A stretch of 64,000 nucleotides of DNA. Origin: Mycolicibacterium komanii. GTDB taxonomy: Bacteria; Actinomycetota; Actinomycetes; Mycobacteriales; Mycobacteriaceae. Each line of letters starts with the position of its first letter. Positions within the stretch are counted from its first letter, which is position 1. This document shows, in pieces, positions 1 through 8,943 of the stretch. The stretch is taken from assembly GCF_001050035.1 (NCBI RefSeq), contig NZ_CVTA01000064.1, positions 124,001 through 188,000 on the forward strand, written 5' to 3'. The position numbers and the translations under genes were made by a program. A model generated the notes under the pieces. That model did no database searches. It saw nothing but the letters and a program-made list of their open reading frames with translations, and was not told where the DNA came from.

Positions 1-402
1 GTCGGATTCGTCGGCGAGGTGGACGACTTCATCGATTGGGCGTTTGCTTATCACGCGACGCAGACCCGGTACCAGCACTACCTGCTCAACCACACCGCCG
101 ACATCGATGGCGACCAGGCGCACGCCGAGACGTACTACCTGTTCGTCGGCACCGATAAGGAGCCCGCGAATCACCTGACGCTGTCAGGCGGTCGCTACGT
201 GGATCGCTTGGAGCGACGTGATGGCCGGTGGGCGATCGTCGACCGCCTCTGTGTCGTCGAGTGGAACGCCGAGTCGACCTCGTTGGTCACCGATGAGGTG
301 ATCGCGATGATGGCCGCAACGATGAAGGTAGCCACCCACGACACCTCGGATCCCTCGTATGCCCGTCCGCTGGTGGCCGCACGACCCGCGACACCGGCGT
401 GA
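1..402 (+). CDS. SnoaL-like (NTF2 fold) family protein, 5' truncated by window edge
   Basis: The reading frame is open from base 1, so the N-terminus lies outside the window; the GTG at 19 is internal rather than a start. The remaining 133 residues show the pattern of SnoaL_4/NTF2-like proteins: aromatic residues near the start (IDWAFAYHATQTRYQHYL), a central YYLFVGTD strand, then a GGRYVDRLERRDGRWAIVDR strand pair followed by the WNAE segment. Such proteins are small cone-fold hydratases, isomerases or ring-hydroxylating subunits in steroid and aromatic catabolism; the substrate here cannot be told. It is followed 75 bases later by a same-strand regulator, suggesting one accessory catabolic block. 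Confidence 0.75.
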   Translation, partial: VGFVGEVDDFIDWAFAYHATQTRYQHYLLNHTADIDGDQAHAETYYLFVGTDKEPANHLTLSGGRYVDRLERRDGRWAIVDRLCVVEWNAESTSLVTDEVIAMMAATMKVATHDTSDPSYARPLVAARPATPA

Positions 403-477
403 GCGCCCGTCGTGTCCGCGCTCGGTAGGATCGATTTTCAGGTCTGCACCCGCGACGACCAGTGAAAAGGAGTAGCG

Positions 478-1821
478 ATGGCCGACGCCGACGCCGTGAA
501 GCGGAGTCGTGCCCGCGGCCGGCCCGCGGACAAGAAGAATCATCACACTGCAAAGCTCACTGCGGTGTCGGACCAGCCGTCGGTGGACGCCACGAGGCGC
601 ACCGAGATCCTGAAGACGGCGGACGCTGTCATCGCGACGACGGGTCTGCGGAGTTCCCTGCAGCAGATCGCCGATGCCGCAGGCATCCTCGCCGGCAGCC
701 TGTATCACCATTTCGAGTCGAAGGAAGCCATCCTCGTCGAACTGATCCGGCGCTACCACGTCGATCTTGATCGCGTCGGCGATCAAGCCCTCGAGCGCAT
801 CGATCGGCCCGATCCGCGTCCGGCGTCCGAGCAGATCACGGAACTCGGATGTGAGATCGCCCGGTGCGCGGTGGAACATCGCGCAGCGCTCCAGATGTCG
901 TTCTACGAGGGTCCGAGCACCGACCCCGAACTCGTCGAATTGGCCAAACGCCCCCCAACGAAGATCCAGGCCGCGATGTTGCAGGCATTGCGCGCCGGCC
1001 GCTGGAGCGGATACATCAGACCCGACATCGACCTCCCCACGCTGGCCGACCGGCTTTGCCAAAGCATGTTGCACGCCGGTCTCGACGTCGTACGCCACAA
1101 TGCCTCGGCCACCGAAGTTGCCCGGCTGAAAAGCCGGATCGCCCTCCAAGGGCTTGCAGTTGACCCGCCCACCGACGCGGACCTGGACAACTCTCCCGCA
1201 TTCGCAGCGGCGCAGCGGGTGATCGACAGCTGGGTGGACACCGAGGATGATACGGATCTCAAAGCTGCTCATGTGCGCGCGGTCGCGCGGGCCGAATTCG
1301 GGCGTCGTGGCTACGAGATGACGACCATTCGCGACATCGCGTCGGCCGCGGGTCTTGGCACCGGCACGGTGTACCGGGTGATCGGCTCGAAGGACGAGTT
1401 GTTGGTGTCGATCATGCTGGAATTCGGGCATAAGGTCGGCGGCGCGTGGACAGACATCGTCCGTTCGGAGTCCACGACGGTCGAGAAGCTCGATGCGTTG
1501 AGCTGGCTGAACATCAACGCCCTCGACCAGTTTCCCGACGAGTTCCGGATTCAGTTGGCGTGGCTGCGCCAGACACCTCCCGACACATCGACCCCGGCAT
1601 GGTCGTTCACCACCCGCATCCGACAGATGAAAGCGCTGCTCTCCCAGGGTATTCGGGCCGGCGAGATACAGGTTGACAGTCCGACTGCCGATCTCCTCGC
1701 TCGGTGCATCATCGGTGAGCAGTGGATCCCGGAAAACATCCTTCAAGAAATCGGCACACGGAACGCGTTGATTCTGGCGCGGGACACGATCCTGCGGGGA
1801 ATCGCCGTCCGCGGCAAGTGA
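478..1821 (+). CDS. Transcriptional regulator with two fused TetR units
   Basis: A 447-residue protein, about twice the size of a normal TetR repressor. Two complete TetR N-terminal helix-turn-helix blocks are visible: residues about 40-87 (recognition helix around GSLYHHFESKEAIL) and about 262-310 (GTGTVYRVIGSKDELL), each followed by an alpha-helical ligand-domain-like stretch. The N-terminus is basic and carries an RGRP AT-hook-like motif near residue 14. A GGAG-type ribosome binding site (aaaaggag) precedes the ATG. The same double-TetR architecture is known from Mce3R of M. tuberculosis, which represses an mce operon; sequence identity to it does not look high. Likely targets are the downstream gene (palindrome at 1914-1929) and possibly the nearby mce operon; this is inference. 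Confidence 0.85.
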   Translation: MADADAVKRSRARGRPADKKNHHTAKLTAVSDQPSVDATRRTEILKTADAVIATTGLRSSLQQIADAAGILAGSLYHHFESKEAILVELIRRYHVDLDRVGDQALERIDRPDPRPASEQITELGCEIARCAVEHRAALQMSFYEGPSTDPELVELAKRPPTKIQAAMLQALRAGRWSGYIRPDIDLPTLADRLCQSMLHAGLDVVRHNASATEVARLKSRIALQGLAVDPPTDADLDNSPAFAAAQRVIDSWVDTEDDTDLKAAHVRAVARAEFGRRGYEMTTIRDIASAAGLGTGTVYRVIGSKDELLVSIMLEFGHKVGGAWTDIVRSESTTVEKLDALSWLNINALDQFPDEFRIQLAWLRQTPPDTSTPAWSFTTRIRQMKALLSQGIRAGEIQVDSPTADLLARCIIGEQWIPENILQEIGTRNALILARDTILRGIAVRGK

Positions 1822-1913
1822 TCGGCCGACGCCATCGGAATCCATTTGCGCAAGCCTGCTGCGTGAGCTCACGGCGACGGGGCATCGACCTAATTTTTGT
1901 TCTGGCCTCTCAT

Positions 1914-1929
1914 AATAGTGAGTGCTATT
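1914..1929. promoter_or_regulatory. Candidate TetR-type operator upstream of the reductase-like gene
   Basis: AATAG-TGAGTG-CTATT forms a 5+5 bp perfect inverted repeat, within an unusually AT-rich stretch between the double-TetR gene and the next start at 1990. Position about 60 bases upstream of that start fits an operator overlapping a promoter. Palindromes of this style are typical of TetR-family sites; the binding protein is inferred to be the regulator at 478-1821. Confidence 0.45.
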
Positions 1930-1989
1930 CTCGGCCGGAGCGGTCGGTGGCAGATGCGCGTCGAATCGCAAACTCCCGGAGGAGGATCG

Positions 1990-3102
1990 ATGGCCGGAGG
2001 TAAGCACCGCGTCGTGGTCTGGTCGACGGGCGGAATCGGGTGCATCGCGATACGCGCGATCTCCCAGCGCCCCGACCTGGATCTCGTCGGGGTGTGGGTG
2101 CACTCCCCCGAAAAGGACGGCATGGACGCGGGCGAACTCGCCAACGGGCAGCCGATCGGGGTCGCCACGACCACCGACGCCGATGCGCTGATCGGACTCA
2201 AGCCCGACTGCGTCATCTACGCGGCCAGCGGACCCGAACGCGATGCGCTCGCGATACCGGATTACGTCAAGCTTCTCAGTGCCGGGATCAACGTGGTGAC
2301 GACCAGCACCACCCGCCTGGTCAATCCGCATGCCTACGAACCGGCCGAGTGGCGTGATCAAGTGGCCGCGGCGGCCAAGGAGGGCCAAGTCTCCTTGTAC
2401 GCCTCTGGTATCGAGCCGGGATTTGTGGCCGATTACCTTCCGCTGGTGCTGAGCACACAGTCGTCGCAGATCGAGAAGATTCACGCTTACGAAATCGGTC
2501 TGTACGACGACTACGGCGTGCCCGACATCATGAGCGACGCTCTGGGATTCGGTCGACCGCTCGACTACCAGCCGTGGATCTCGTTCCCCGGTGCGATCGC
2601 CGGCGAATGGCAGGGCCAGATCCGCATGGTCGCCGACGCGCTGGGCGTGGAGGTGCAGGAGGTCCGCGAGACGTTCGATCGCGCGGTGACCGAGCGGCCG
2701 CTCGAGGTGGCGATGGGCACCGTCGAGGCGGGCACGTGCGGTGCACTACGCATGCAGGCAATCGGCATCGTCGACGGCCAGGAGGCGATCATCATCGAAC
2801 ACGTCACCCGCCTGGCGCCCGACGTGGCTCCCGAGTGGACGACGCTGCCCGACGCACTGGGCTACCGCATCGTGATCACCGGCCAACCCGACATCGAATG
2901 CACGATGGCGGCCACCGTCCGCGACCGCAAGGACGCCGCGATCGAGAGCATGACCTCAGGCGCCGGAGCGATGGTCGCCACGGCGATGCGGGTCGTCAAC
3001 GCCGTGCCGTATGTCGTTGCCGCGCAGTCGGGTCTGCTCAGTTCGGTGGACCTGCCGCTGACGATCCCGCGGCACGCGTTCAACCCACGCGGGTCAGCGT
3101 GA
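1990..3102 (+). CDS. Dihydrodipicolinate-reductase-like NAD(P)-binding protein
   Basis: 370 residues. The N-terminus (VVVWSTGGIG) is a Rossmann-fold dinucleotide site, followed by ISQRPDLDLVGVWVHSPEKDG as in the DapB N-terminal/2,4-diaminopentanoate dehydrogenase-like family that is heavily expanded in mycobacteria. The C-terminal half is a substrate domain without a recognisable lysine-pathway signature, so it is not the biosynthetic DapB. Start chosen at ATG 1990 because of the perfect GGAGGA just upstream (1979-1986); an upstream in-frame start at 1897 would run through the operator palindrome. The 3' end overlaps by 23 bases the convergent gene that ends at 3080. Substrate unknown; association with lipid or sterol catabolism is inferred from neighbours. 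Confidence 0.8.
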   Translation: MAGGKHRVVVWSTGGIGCIAIRAISQRPDLDLVGVWVHSPEKDGMDAGELANGQPIGVATTTDADALIGLKPDCVIYAASGPERDALAIPDYVKLLSAGINVVTTSTTRLVNPHAYEPAEWRDQVAAAAKEGQVSLYASGIEPGFVADYLPLVLSTQSSQIEKIHAYEIGLYDDYGVPDIMSDALGFGRPLDYQPWISFPGAIAGEWQGQIRMVADALGVEVQEVRETFDRAVTERPLEVAMGTVEAGTCGALRMQAIGIVDGQEAIIIEHVTRLAPDVAPEWTTLPDALGYRIVITGQPDIECTMAATVRDRKDAAIESMTSGAGAMVATAMRVVNAVPYVVAAQSGLLSSVDLPLTIPRHAFNPRGSA

Positions 3103-3559
3103 ACGGCATCTCGATGTCGAGCACCTTGTTGAACCCGCAGGCGCCACTGGGGCCCTCGGTCTTGTCCCACCCCTGGTACTTGTTGGGATCCGGCGGATTG
3201 CCGAGCCAGAACACCCACGACTGCTTGCCCGGGTAGGCCGTACCGTCGATGCACGGCTCCCAGTCCGGCACGGTCCTGGTGACTCTCCACCGGCCACTCA
3301 TGTACACCGCGTCCGCGCTCCAGCCCTGGTCGCTCTCGACCCGACCGGTGCAGTCCTGATACGTCGTACATGTCGAGGTGATGGTCCACGTCTGCGTGAC
3401 GCTCGCCTCGTCGTGCCGGGAGTCATTGGTCTTGGCCCACCGGCCGTCGGAGAACGCGGTGAAGACGCCGTTGATCGCGACCTCGTTCTGCGCCTGTGCG
3501 AGCGGCGCGAAATGGACCGCCGCGATGGTCGTCGCCCCGATGATCAACGCCCGGATCAC
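3080..3559 (-). CDS. Small secreted protein at the end of the mce operon
   Basis: 159 residues starting at GTG 3559, whose GTGA overlaps the TGA of mceF and which has GGGAGG 8 bases upstream. An N-terminal hydrophobic segment (ALIIGATTIAAVHFAPLAQA) ends in an A-x-A signal peptidase site. The mature part of about 135 residues has four cysteines (TSTCTTYQDC, EPCIDG, GACGF), compatible with two disulfides, and many Trp residues. I do not recognise a named domain. Four-base overlap with mceF indicates co-translation, so it is probably an accessory exported component of the Mce system in the cell envelope. Confidence 0.7.
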   Translation of the reverse strand: MIRALIIGATTIAAVHFAPLAQAQNEVAINGVFTAFSDGRWAKTNDSRHDEASVTQTWTITSTCTTYQDCTGRVESDQGWSADAVYMSGRWRVTRTVPDWEPCIDGTAYPGKQSWVFWLGNPPDPNKYQGWDKTEGPSGACGFNKVLDIEMPFTLTRVG

Positions 3560-5274
3560 TGTGCGCCTCCCTCGTAGATCAACTGCTGCCATGACTTCGC
3601 GCTCTGTACGAGATCGGTTTGGCGACCGACGTTTCCGTCCGGCGTCGCATACTGGCCGGTCTGCGGATCGTAGTGCGCGATGGCGACGGACGGTCCGTCT
3701 GCCGGACCGGTGGTAGCAGAACTCGGTGTCGCGGGCACCGCCCCTGGCGCGGGTGGCGAACCGTCCGACGGCGGCGGGCCCTGCGGCGGTGGCCCGTGCG
3801 GGGTCGCCGCCTGCTGCGGTGCGGGTGCGCTGACGGCGCCCTGCTGATCTACCGGTTGCGACACCAGGGGCGGGATCGCGTTCGGCGGCAGCGACGGCAT
3901 CCTTGCACCGGGCGCCAGTGGCGGTGGCGGGATCGGTGGCAACGGCCCCCGCGGCACCGCACCGGCCGGAAGCGGCGTGCCCTCGAGCGGGGCGAAGAGG
4001 TTCTCGTCGGCCCTGACCCGGTCGTCGGGTGGCACGCCCTGTGCGATCAGGTTGGGATCGAGCGGATAGGGCCCGAGCGAGTGCTGGCGCATCGCGAGCG
4101 GTTCATAGGGTTTGTCGCTGTAGCACTGCTCGACGGTGGGCGCCCGCTTACCAGGCACCCCCATGCACGGCGTATTACGCGCACCCCGCACGACGATCGG
4201 CGAATCCTGCGGCAGTTTGCAATACAACCCGTCCGGCGTGTCGATCGTGGTCTGGTCGTCCGGGCTCCGCCATTGCGAAGGCGGAAGGAACCCGACGGTG
4301 CACGGATTGGGGTCAGCCATCTGAATACGGAAGTCGCCCAGGGCGATACCGGTGGGATTGTTATCGGGAGCCGACGACTGCACATTGGCCACAAACGGCG
4401 GTAACAGCACGAGCACCTGCTCCAGCGAGGGGCGATACGTCACTGCCACCTGACCGAACGTAGTCATGTTGGCCAACAGCACCGGCAAGGTCGGCTTGAT
4501 CTGCTCGAGCAGTCCGACGACCTCGTCGGCTGCGGCGGGGCCCTCCTCCAGAAGGGTGCGGATCTGCGGGTCATCGGCCACGACCTGACCGGTGATACCG
4601 GCGAGGCTTCGCGCCCACACCCGCAACGAGTCGGTCGAGCGGGCCTGCGAATCCAGCAGGGGCACCGAATCTTCGGCCAACCTCGCCGAGCGCGACGCAT
4701 CCTCGTTCAGGGCTTCGGTGAGCGTGGCCGACGAATCCACCAGCGAACCCATGTCGAAGCCGGCCCCACTGAACGCCTTGTACGATTCGTCGATCAATTC
4801 GGTCAGGCGGCCCGTCGGAATGCTCGCGATCAGGGTGTTCACCTGTTCCAACATCGGGCTCACCGGCTGCGGAATCGTGGTGTCGGCCATGGCGATCACC
4901 GAGCCGTCTTCCAGATACGGCGGTGAGTCAGTGCGCGGAAGCAGTTCGACGTACTGCTCGCCGACGGCCGACACACTGCGCACTTCGGCCTGCAGATCGG
5001 CCGGGATTTTCGGCGACGTGTCGAGCCGCAGCGTCGCGGTGGCCCGGGTGCGGGAGACGTCCATTTCGGTGACCTTGCCCACCTGCACCCCGCGGTAGGT
5101 GACGTTGGCGAATCGGTAGAGCCCGCCAGACGAGGGCAATTCCAGCGTGACGGTGATCTTCCCGATGCCCAGCAGGGTGGGTACCTGCATGTAGGCGAAC
5201 ACCATCGCGACCACGCCGATGATCGACGCGATCGAGAAGATCACGAGCTGAATCCGCACCATCCGCGGCAGCAT
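3556..5274 (-). CDS. mceF: Mce family protein, MceF position
   Basis: 572 residues. An N-terminal membrane anchor (about residues 5-28) precedes the MlaD/MCE domain (LPSSGGLYRFANVTYRGVQVGKVTEMDV, then EVRSVSAVGEQYVEL), a long helical Mce needle region and a proline-rich tail after about residue 395. Mce proteins form heterohexameric tubes carrying lipids or sterols from the outer membrane to YrbE permeases. The start was moved from an upstream GTG (5298) to ATG 5274 because GGGAGG sits 9 bases ahead and the resulting TGATG overlap with the mceE stop matches the operon style. Last of six mce genes in order A to F. Confidence 0.9.
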   Translation of the reverse strand: MLPRMVRIQLVIFSIASIIGVVAMVFAYMQVPTLLGIGKITVTLELPSSGGLYRFANVTYRGVQVGKVTEMDVSRTRATATLRLDTSPKIPADLQAEVRSVSAVGEQYVELLPRTDSPPYLEDGSVIAMADTTIPQPVSPMLEQVNTLIASIPTGRLTELIDESYKAFSGAGFDMGSLVDSSATLTEALNEDASRSARLAEDSVPLLDSQARSTDSLRVWARSLAGITGQVVADDPQIRTLLEEGPAAADEVVGLLEQIKPTLPVLLANMTTFGQVAVTYRPSLEQVLVLLPPFVANVQSSAPDNNPTGIALGDFRIQMADPNPCTVGFLPPSQWRSPDDQTTIDTPDGLYCKLPQDSPIVVRGARNTPCMGVPGKRAPTVEQCYSDKPYEPLAMRQHSLGPYPLDPNLIAQGVPPDDRVRADENLFAPLEGTPLPAGAVPRGPLPPIPPPPLAPGARMPSLPPNAIPPLVSQPVDQQGAVSAPAPQQAATPHGPPPQGPPPSDGSPPAPGAVPATPSSATTGPADGPSVAIAHYDPQTGQYATPDGNVGRQTDLVQSAKSWQQLIYEGGAQ

Positions 5275-6434
5275 CAGCCACCACCTCCCGGTTCCCACGG
5301 CGCGGGCGCGGCATTCGGAATCGGACCGAAGGGCGGCGAGGTGCCAACGCCCAGTGGGAACTTGGTGTAATACGCGTCATATCCGGGGTCACCCGGCGCC
5401 GGAATCATCGATGCACGGTCCTGCCCGAGCGCGGTACCGAGCAGCAATCCACGCTTGAGCCGCGCGTTCGTCCAGTCCACCGTGACGAAGAGGTTCACGT
5501 AATCACCGCGCACGCCGCGGTCAATCAAGTTCTGGCTCAACGGGAACGTCGGTAACGCGGCCAGCGCCGTGTCGATCTCCGCACCGACGTCGGCGAGCGC
5601 GCGCAGCGTCGGCTCCAAGTTCTGCAGATTCGTGACGAGGTCGGCCTGCGTGTCGTTGATCAACCCGGAGACCGTATCGGTGAACTGCCCCAACCGATTC
5701 AGTGCGGTGGTGAAGTTGGGTCGTTCCCGGACCAGGACGTCGAGCGCGGGCGGGATCTTGTCGAGCGCGCGGGTGAGCACCCGTTGTTCATCGCCCAACC
5801 GCCGCGAGAACCTGTTCAGCTCATCGATGGTCGCGATGATGTTGTCGCGCTGTTGGTAGAGGGTCCCGACGAAGGTGTCCAGTCGGGTGATCAGGTCGCG
5901 CACCGTTCCCTGTCGTCCCGACAGCGCGGTGTTGAAATTGGCGATGATGTCGCCGATCTGGCCCAGTCCCCCGCCGTTGACCACCGCTGCCAGGGACGAC
6001 AGCGTCCGTTCCGTCGACGGGTAGGTCGACGTCTTGGCGAGACCGATGGTGGAGCCCGGGCTGAGCCGTCCGCTCGGCTTCTCGCCCAGCGGCGGGTCCA
6101 GCGCCACGTGCATGGAGCCCAGGAGGCTGGTCTGGCCGACCGTGGCGACGGCATTGGCCGGCACCGCGACGTCGGGCTTGACCGAGATCTCGAGGTCGAT
6201 GTGCCAACCGTGCAACGTCATCCTGCCCACGCTGCCGACCACGACGTCGTCGATCATCACCGGCGAATTCGACTCCAGGGTCCCGACGTTGGCGAGCTCG
6301 ACGTGGTAGACGTTGGCGTCCGACCCTCGGCCCACCGCCCCCGGCAGCGGCAGCGAGTTCACCCCTTGAAACGAGCACCCGGTGAGCGTCAGCAGCAAGG
6401 TCAGCCCGGTCGCGACCACTCGACGGCCGATCAT
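5274..6434 (-). CDS. mceE: Mce family lipoprotein, MceE position
   Basis: 386 residues with a clear lipoprotein signal: a hydrophobic stretch ending in the lipobox LTGC at about residues 17-20, as usual for the fifth gene of mce operons (LprK-like). The MCE domain follows (YHVELANVGTLESNSPVMIDD) and then the helical needle segment. It overlaps the mceD stop by four bases (ATGA) and shares one base with the mceF start. Expected at the outer face of the plasma membrane as the lipid-anchored subunit of the Mce tube. Confidence 0.93.
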   Translation of the reverse strand: MIGRRVVATGLTLLLTLTGCSFQGVNSLPLPGAVGRGSDANVYHVELANVGTLESNSPVMIDDVVVGSVGRMTLHGWHIDLEISVKPDVAVPANAVATVGQTSLLGSMHVALDPPLGEKPSGRLSPGSTIGLAKTSTYPSTERTLSSLAAVVNGGGLGQIGDIIANFNTALSGRQGTVRDLITRLDTFVGTLYQQRDNIIATIDELNRFSRRLGDEQRVLTRALDKIPPALDVLVRERPNFTTALNRLGQFTDTVSGLINDTQADLVTNLQNLEPTLRALADVGAEIDTALAALPTFPLSQNLIDRGVRGDYVNLFVTVDWTNARLKRGLLLGTALGQDRASMIPAPGDPGYDAYYTKFPLGVGTSPPFGPIPNAAPAPWEPGGGG

Positions 6435-7846
6435 GACGGTCCTCCACCATGCGGGATCGGCGACGGAGGGGCCTGCGGGTTAGGTTGCTCCGCGGGCAGC
6501 AGCATGTCCTGCAGTGTCGGCGGACCGGGGGCTGCGGGTGGTGCGGGCGCCGCGAGCGGTGCAGGCGGGATGCCCGGCGGTGGCGGGGGCGCCCCCCAGC
6601 CCGGGGGCGGCGGTATGTCGCCGATTCCCGTGTAGGCCGAAACCGCGGGCGGGGGCTCCGGATGATCGCCCGGCGGCCCACCCGCACCCGGCATCAACTC
6701 CGGTTCGGAATACCGCAACATGTACGGCGGCGGGTTCGACGTCAGGAACAGGCTGAACGGGAACGGCACGTTGTTGATGCTCGCGGTGCGTAGCCCGGGC
6801 CCGAGATACTGCGAGCACAGCTTGCCGGTGGTCGGCGAGGTGACGTTCTGCAGCACCCCGATCATTCCGCAGAACGCCCACACCGGATTCGACAGGTTGT
6901 TGAGCACGAACACGCCGCTGGCCGCGCCGGTCCGCGGGTCGAACATGTTGACCGCGTTGGCGATCGAGTGCGGCGCGATGTGTAGGACGTTCTCCAGCGC
7001 CATGCGGTTGTCGACGAGGTTTTGCGTCACGTTGGCCAGTCGCTGGATCTGTTCGGCGGTCTGGCTGCGGGTGCCCCGGATGAATCGGGTGGTCTCGCCG
7101 ACGACGTCGGACAGATTTTTCAGCGCGGCATCGAGGTCGGATCGGCTGTCGTCGACGACGCTGGTCAACGTCGCGAACCTGTCCTGGAACTGCACGATCT
7201 GCTCGTTGCTGTCCCGCAGCGCGGTGACGAACGCCTGCAGGTGGTTGATGGTGTCGACGATGTTGCCGCTCCCGTCAGCCAGTATGCGACCGACGCCGGA
7301 CAGCTGCGCGAGCGTTTGACGCAGTTTGTCGCCGTTACCGTCGAGTGCGTTGGCCGCACTGTCGATGAACCGCCCGACCGACCCGGTCGACATACCCTCG
7401 GCGGGGCCCAGGTCCGTCGCCAGGCGCATCAGCTGTTCTTTGACCTCGTTCCACTCGACCGGAACGGCCGTGCGGTTCAACGGAATACCGGCGCCGTCGG
7501 GCATCGCCGGACCCGACTCGTAGGCGGGTGTCAGCTGAACATACCGCGCCGAGACCAGGTTCTGGGCGACGATCACCGCCTTCGCGTCGGCGGGCACTTT
7601 GATGCCGTGGTCGACGGCCAACCTCATCTCCGCCTGGGTACCGACCGGTTTGATCGATTCGATGGACCCCACCTTGACGCCCGCGATACGGACCTCGTCA
7701 CCGGGATAGATCGCGGTGGCCGTCGTGAAGTGGGCGGTGATCGTCGTGGGCCGGAACACGGTCTGGCGGATCAGGACCACAACCCCACCGACGAGGGCTA
7801 CGGCCAGCGCGACCGCGAGCGCGCGCTTCACCCAGATGTTGTTCAT
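6431..7846 (-). CDS. mceD: Mce family protein, MceD position
   Basis: 471 residues from ATG 7846, whose ATGA overlaps the mceC stop; a longer open frame upstream (to 8956) only shadows mceC. Residues 7-25 form the membrane anchor (ALAVALAVALVGGVVVLI), followed by the MCE domain (AIYPGDEVRIAGVKVGSIESI) and a helical region. The C-terminal 80 or so residues are strongly Pro/Ala/Gly rich (GAPPPPPGIPP), a low-complexity tail seen in several MceC/D/F proteins. Subunit of the hexameric Mce lipid tube. Confidence 0.93.
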   Translation of the reverse strand: MNNIWVKRALAVALAVALVGGVVVLIRQTVFRPTTITAHFTTATAIYPGDEVRIAGVKVGSIESIKPVGTQAEMRLAVDHGIKVPADAKAVIVAQNLVSARYVQLTPAYESGPAMPDGAGIPLNRTAVPVEWNEVKEQLMRLATDLGPAEGMSTGSVGRFIDSAANALDGNGDKLRQTLAQLSGVGRILADGSGNIVDTINHLQAFVTALRDSNEQIVQFQDRFATLTSVVDDSRSDLDAALKNLSDVVGETTRFIRGTRSQTAEQIQRLANVTQNLVDNRMALENVLHIAPHSIANAVNMFDPRTGAASGVFVLNNLSNPVWAFCGMIGVLQNVTSPTTGKLCSQYLGPGLRTASINNVPFPFSLFLTSNPPPYMLRYSEPELMPGAGGPPGDHPEPPPAVSAYTGIGDIPPPPGWGAPPPPPGIPPAPLAAPAPPAAPGPPTLQDMLLPAEQPNPQAPPSPIPHGGGPS

Positions 7847-8943
7847 CGCCCAGGCCCCCACTGCTCGTGAGGCATCGGTATTCCGTTGTAGGGGAACGGA
7901 AGCTCGGCACGCGGTCCGGCGTTGTCGGGTGGCTGACCGGCGTTGACCCCGCGCCGGAAACCGAACGCGTAATCGAAGAACGGCTGGAATATCTGAGAGA
8001 AGAAGATATTGGGGATGAAGGCCTGGTAGTACGGGCCGTTCCCGATCCCCTCGCCCAATGTGGTCTGGAACTTCGCCAGCCCGGGAAGCGCCTTGGCGAT
8101 GTTGTCGCGATTGCGCTCCAGGATCTCGGTGACGCCGTTGAGCTTCTCCAACGTGGGGGCGAGCTCCTTCTCGTTGTCGGCGATGAGACCGGAAAGCTGC
8201 TGGGACAACGCCGATGTGTGCGCGAGCAATTCGACGATGGCGTAGCGCCGCGCCGACAGCACCGACACCAGGTCGTTGGCGTTGAGAATCAGCGTGTTCA
8301 CCTGCTGGCTGCGGTCCGACAGGATCTCGGTGACATCCGCACCGTTTTCGAGCAGGTCTCCCAGCGTTTCGTCGCGGTCGTTGATCGCCTTGGACAGCCG
8401 GGTCAGCCCGTCGAACGCGGGGCCGAGCTGCGGCGCCACCTGGTCCAGCGTCGTTGCCAAGGTGTCCAGCGACTGGTTCAACGACGCGGTGTCGGTTCCG
8501 GCGGTGTTGCTCGTCAGCTCGCTGACCGCCTCCGTCAGCGAGTACGGGGATGCGGTGCGCGACACGGGAATCACATCCATCGGGTGCAGCGACCCCTCGC
8601 CCTTCGATTCCAAGGTCACGACCCGCTCGCCCAGCAGGGTTCCGGTCCGGATGTGTGCGGTGGTGTCCGATCCCAGCGTCACCGAACCGTCGACCACCAT
8701 CGTCACCAGTGCGTTGCGCCCGTGGAGCGCAACGCTGGAGACGGTGCCCACCTTGATCCCTGAGATCGTCACGTCGTTGCCCGCTGCCAGTCCGCCGGCG
8801 TCGGCGAACTGCGCCTGATACCGTACCGCGGTCGCCCATGACACCAGCCGTTCCGGAGCGAGCCCGACCGCGATGACGAGGACGATCAGCACCACGCCGA
8901 GAATTCCGGCGCGGATGAGTTGTCTGCCACGGTATTTCAGCAT
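7843..8943 (-). CDS. mceC: Mce family protein, MceC position
   Basis: 366 residues. The start at ATG 8943 gives MLKYRGRQLIRAG, a basic N-terminus before the membrane anchor, and shares one base with the mceB TGA (TGATG). The MCE domain is evident in ADAGGLAAGNDVTISGIKVG and GTLLGERVVTLESKG, followed by a long alpha-helical region with repeated LNxND/LSQQL-type heptads. The tail (PFPYNGIPMPHEQWGPG) is proline rich. Subunit of the predicted Mce lipid transporter. Confidence 0.93.
   Translation of the reverse strand: MLKYRGRQLIRAGILGVVLIVLVIAVGLAPERLVSWATAVRYQAQFADAGGLAAGNDVTISGIKVGTVSSVALHGRNALVTMVVDGSVTLGSDTTAHIRTGTLLGERVVTLESKGEGSLHPMDVIPVSRTASPYSLTEAVSELTSNTAGTDTASLNQSLDTLATTLDQVAPQLGPAFDGLTRLSKAINDRDETLGDLLENGADVTEILSDRSQQVNTLILNANDLVSVLSARRYAIVELLAHTSALSQQLSGLIADNEKELAPTLEKLNGVTEILERNRDNIAKALPGLAKFQTTLGEGIGNGPYYQAFIPNIFFSQIFQPFFDYAFGFRRGVNAGQPPDNAGPRAELPFPYNGIPMPHEQWGPGR

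Noticed and set aside
184..2484. A 766-codon minus-strand open frame opposite the regulator and reductase genes
   Set aside because: Runs through two well-supported plus-strand genes and the AT-rich promoter gap; no family signature.
8550..8763. Plus-strand open frames opposite the mce operon
   Set aside because: They are shadows of mceC; the minus-strand genes have matching overlaps, anchors and MCE domains.
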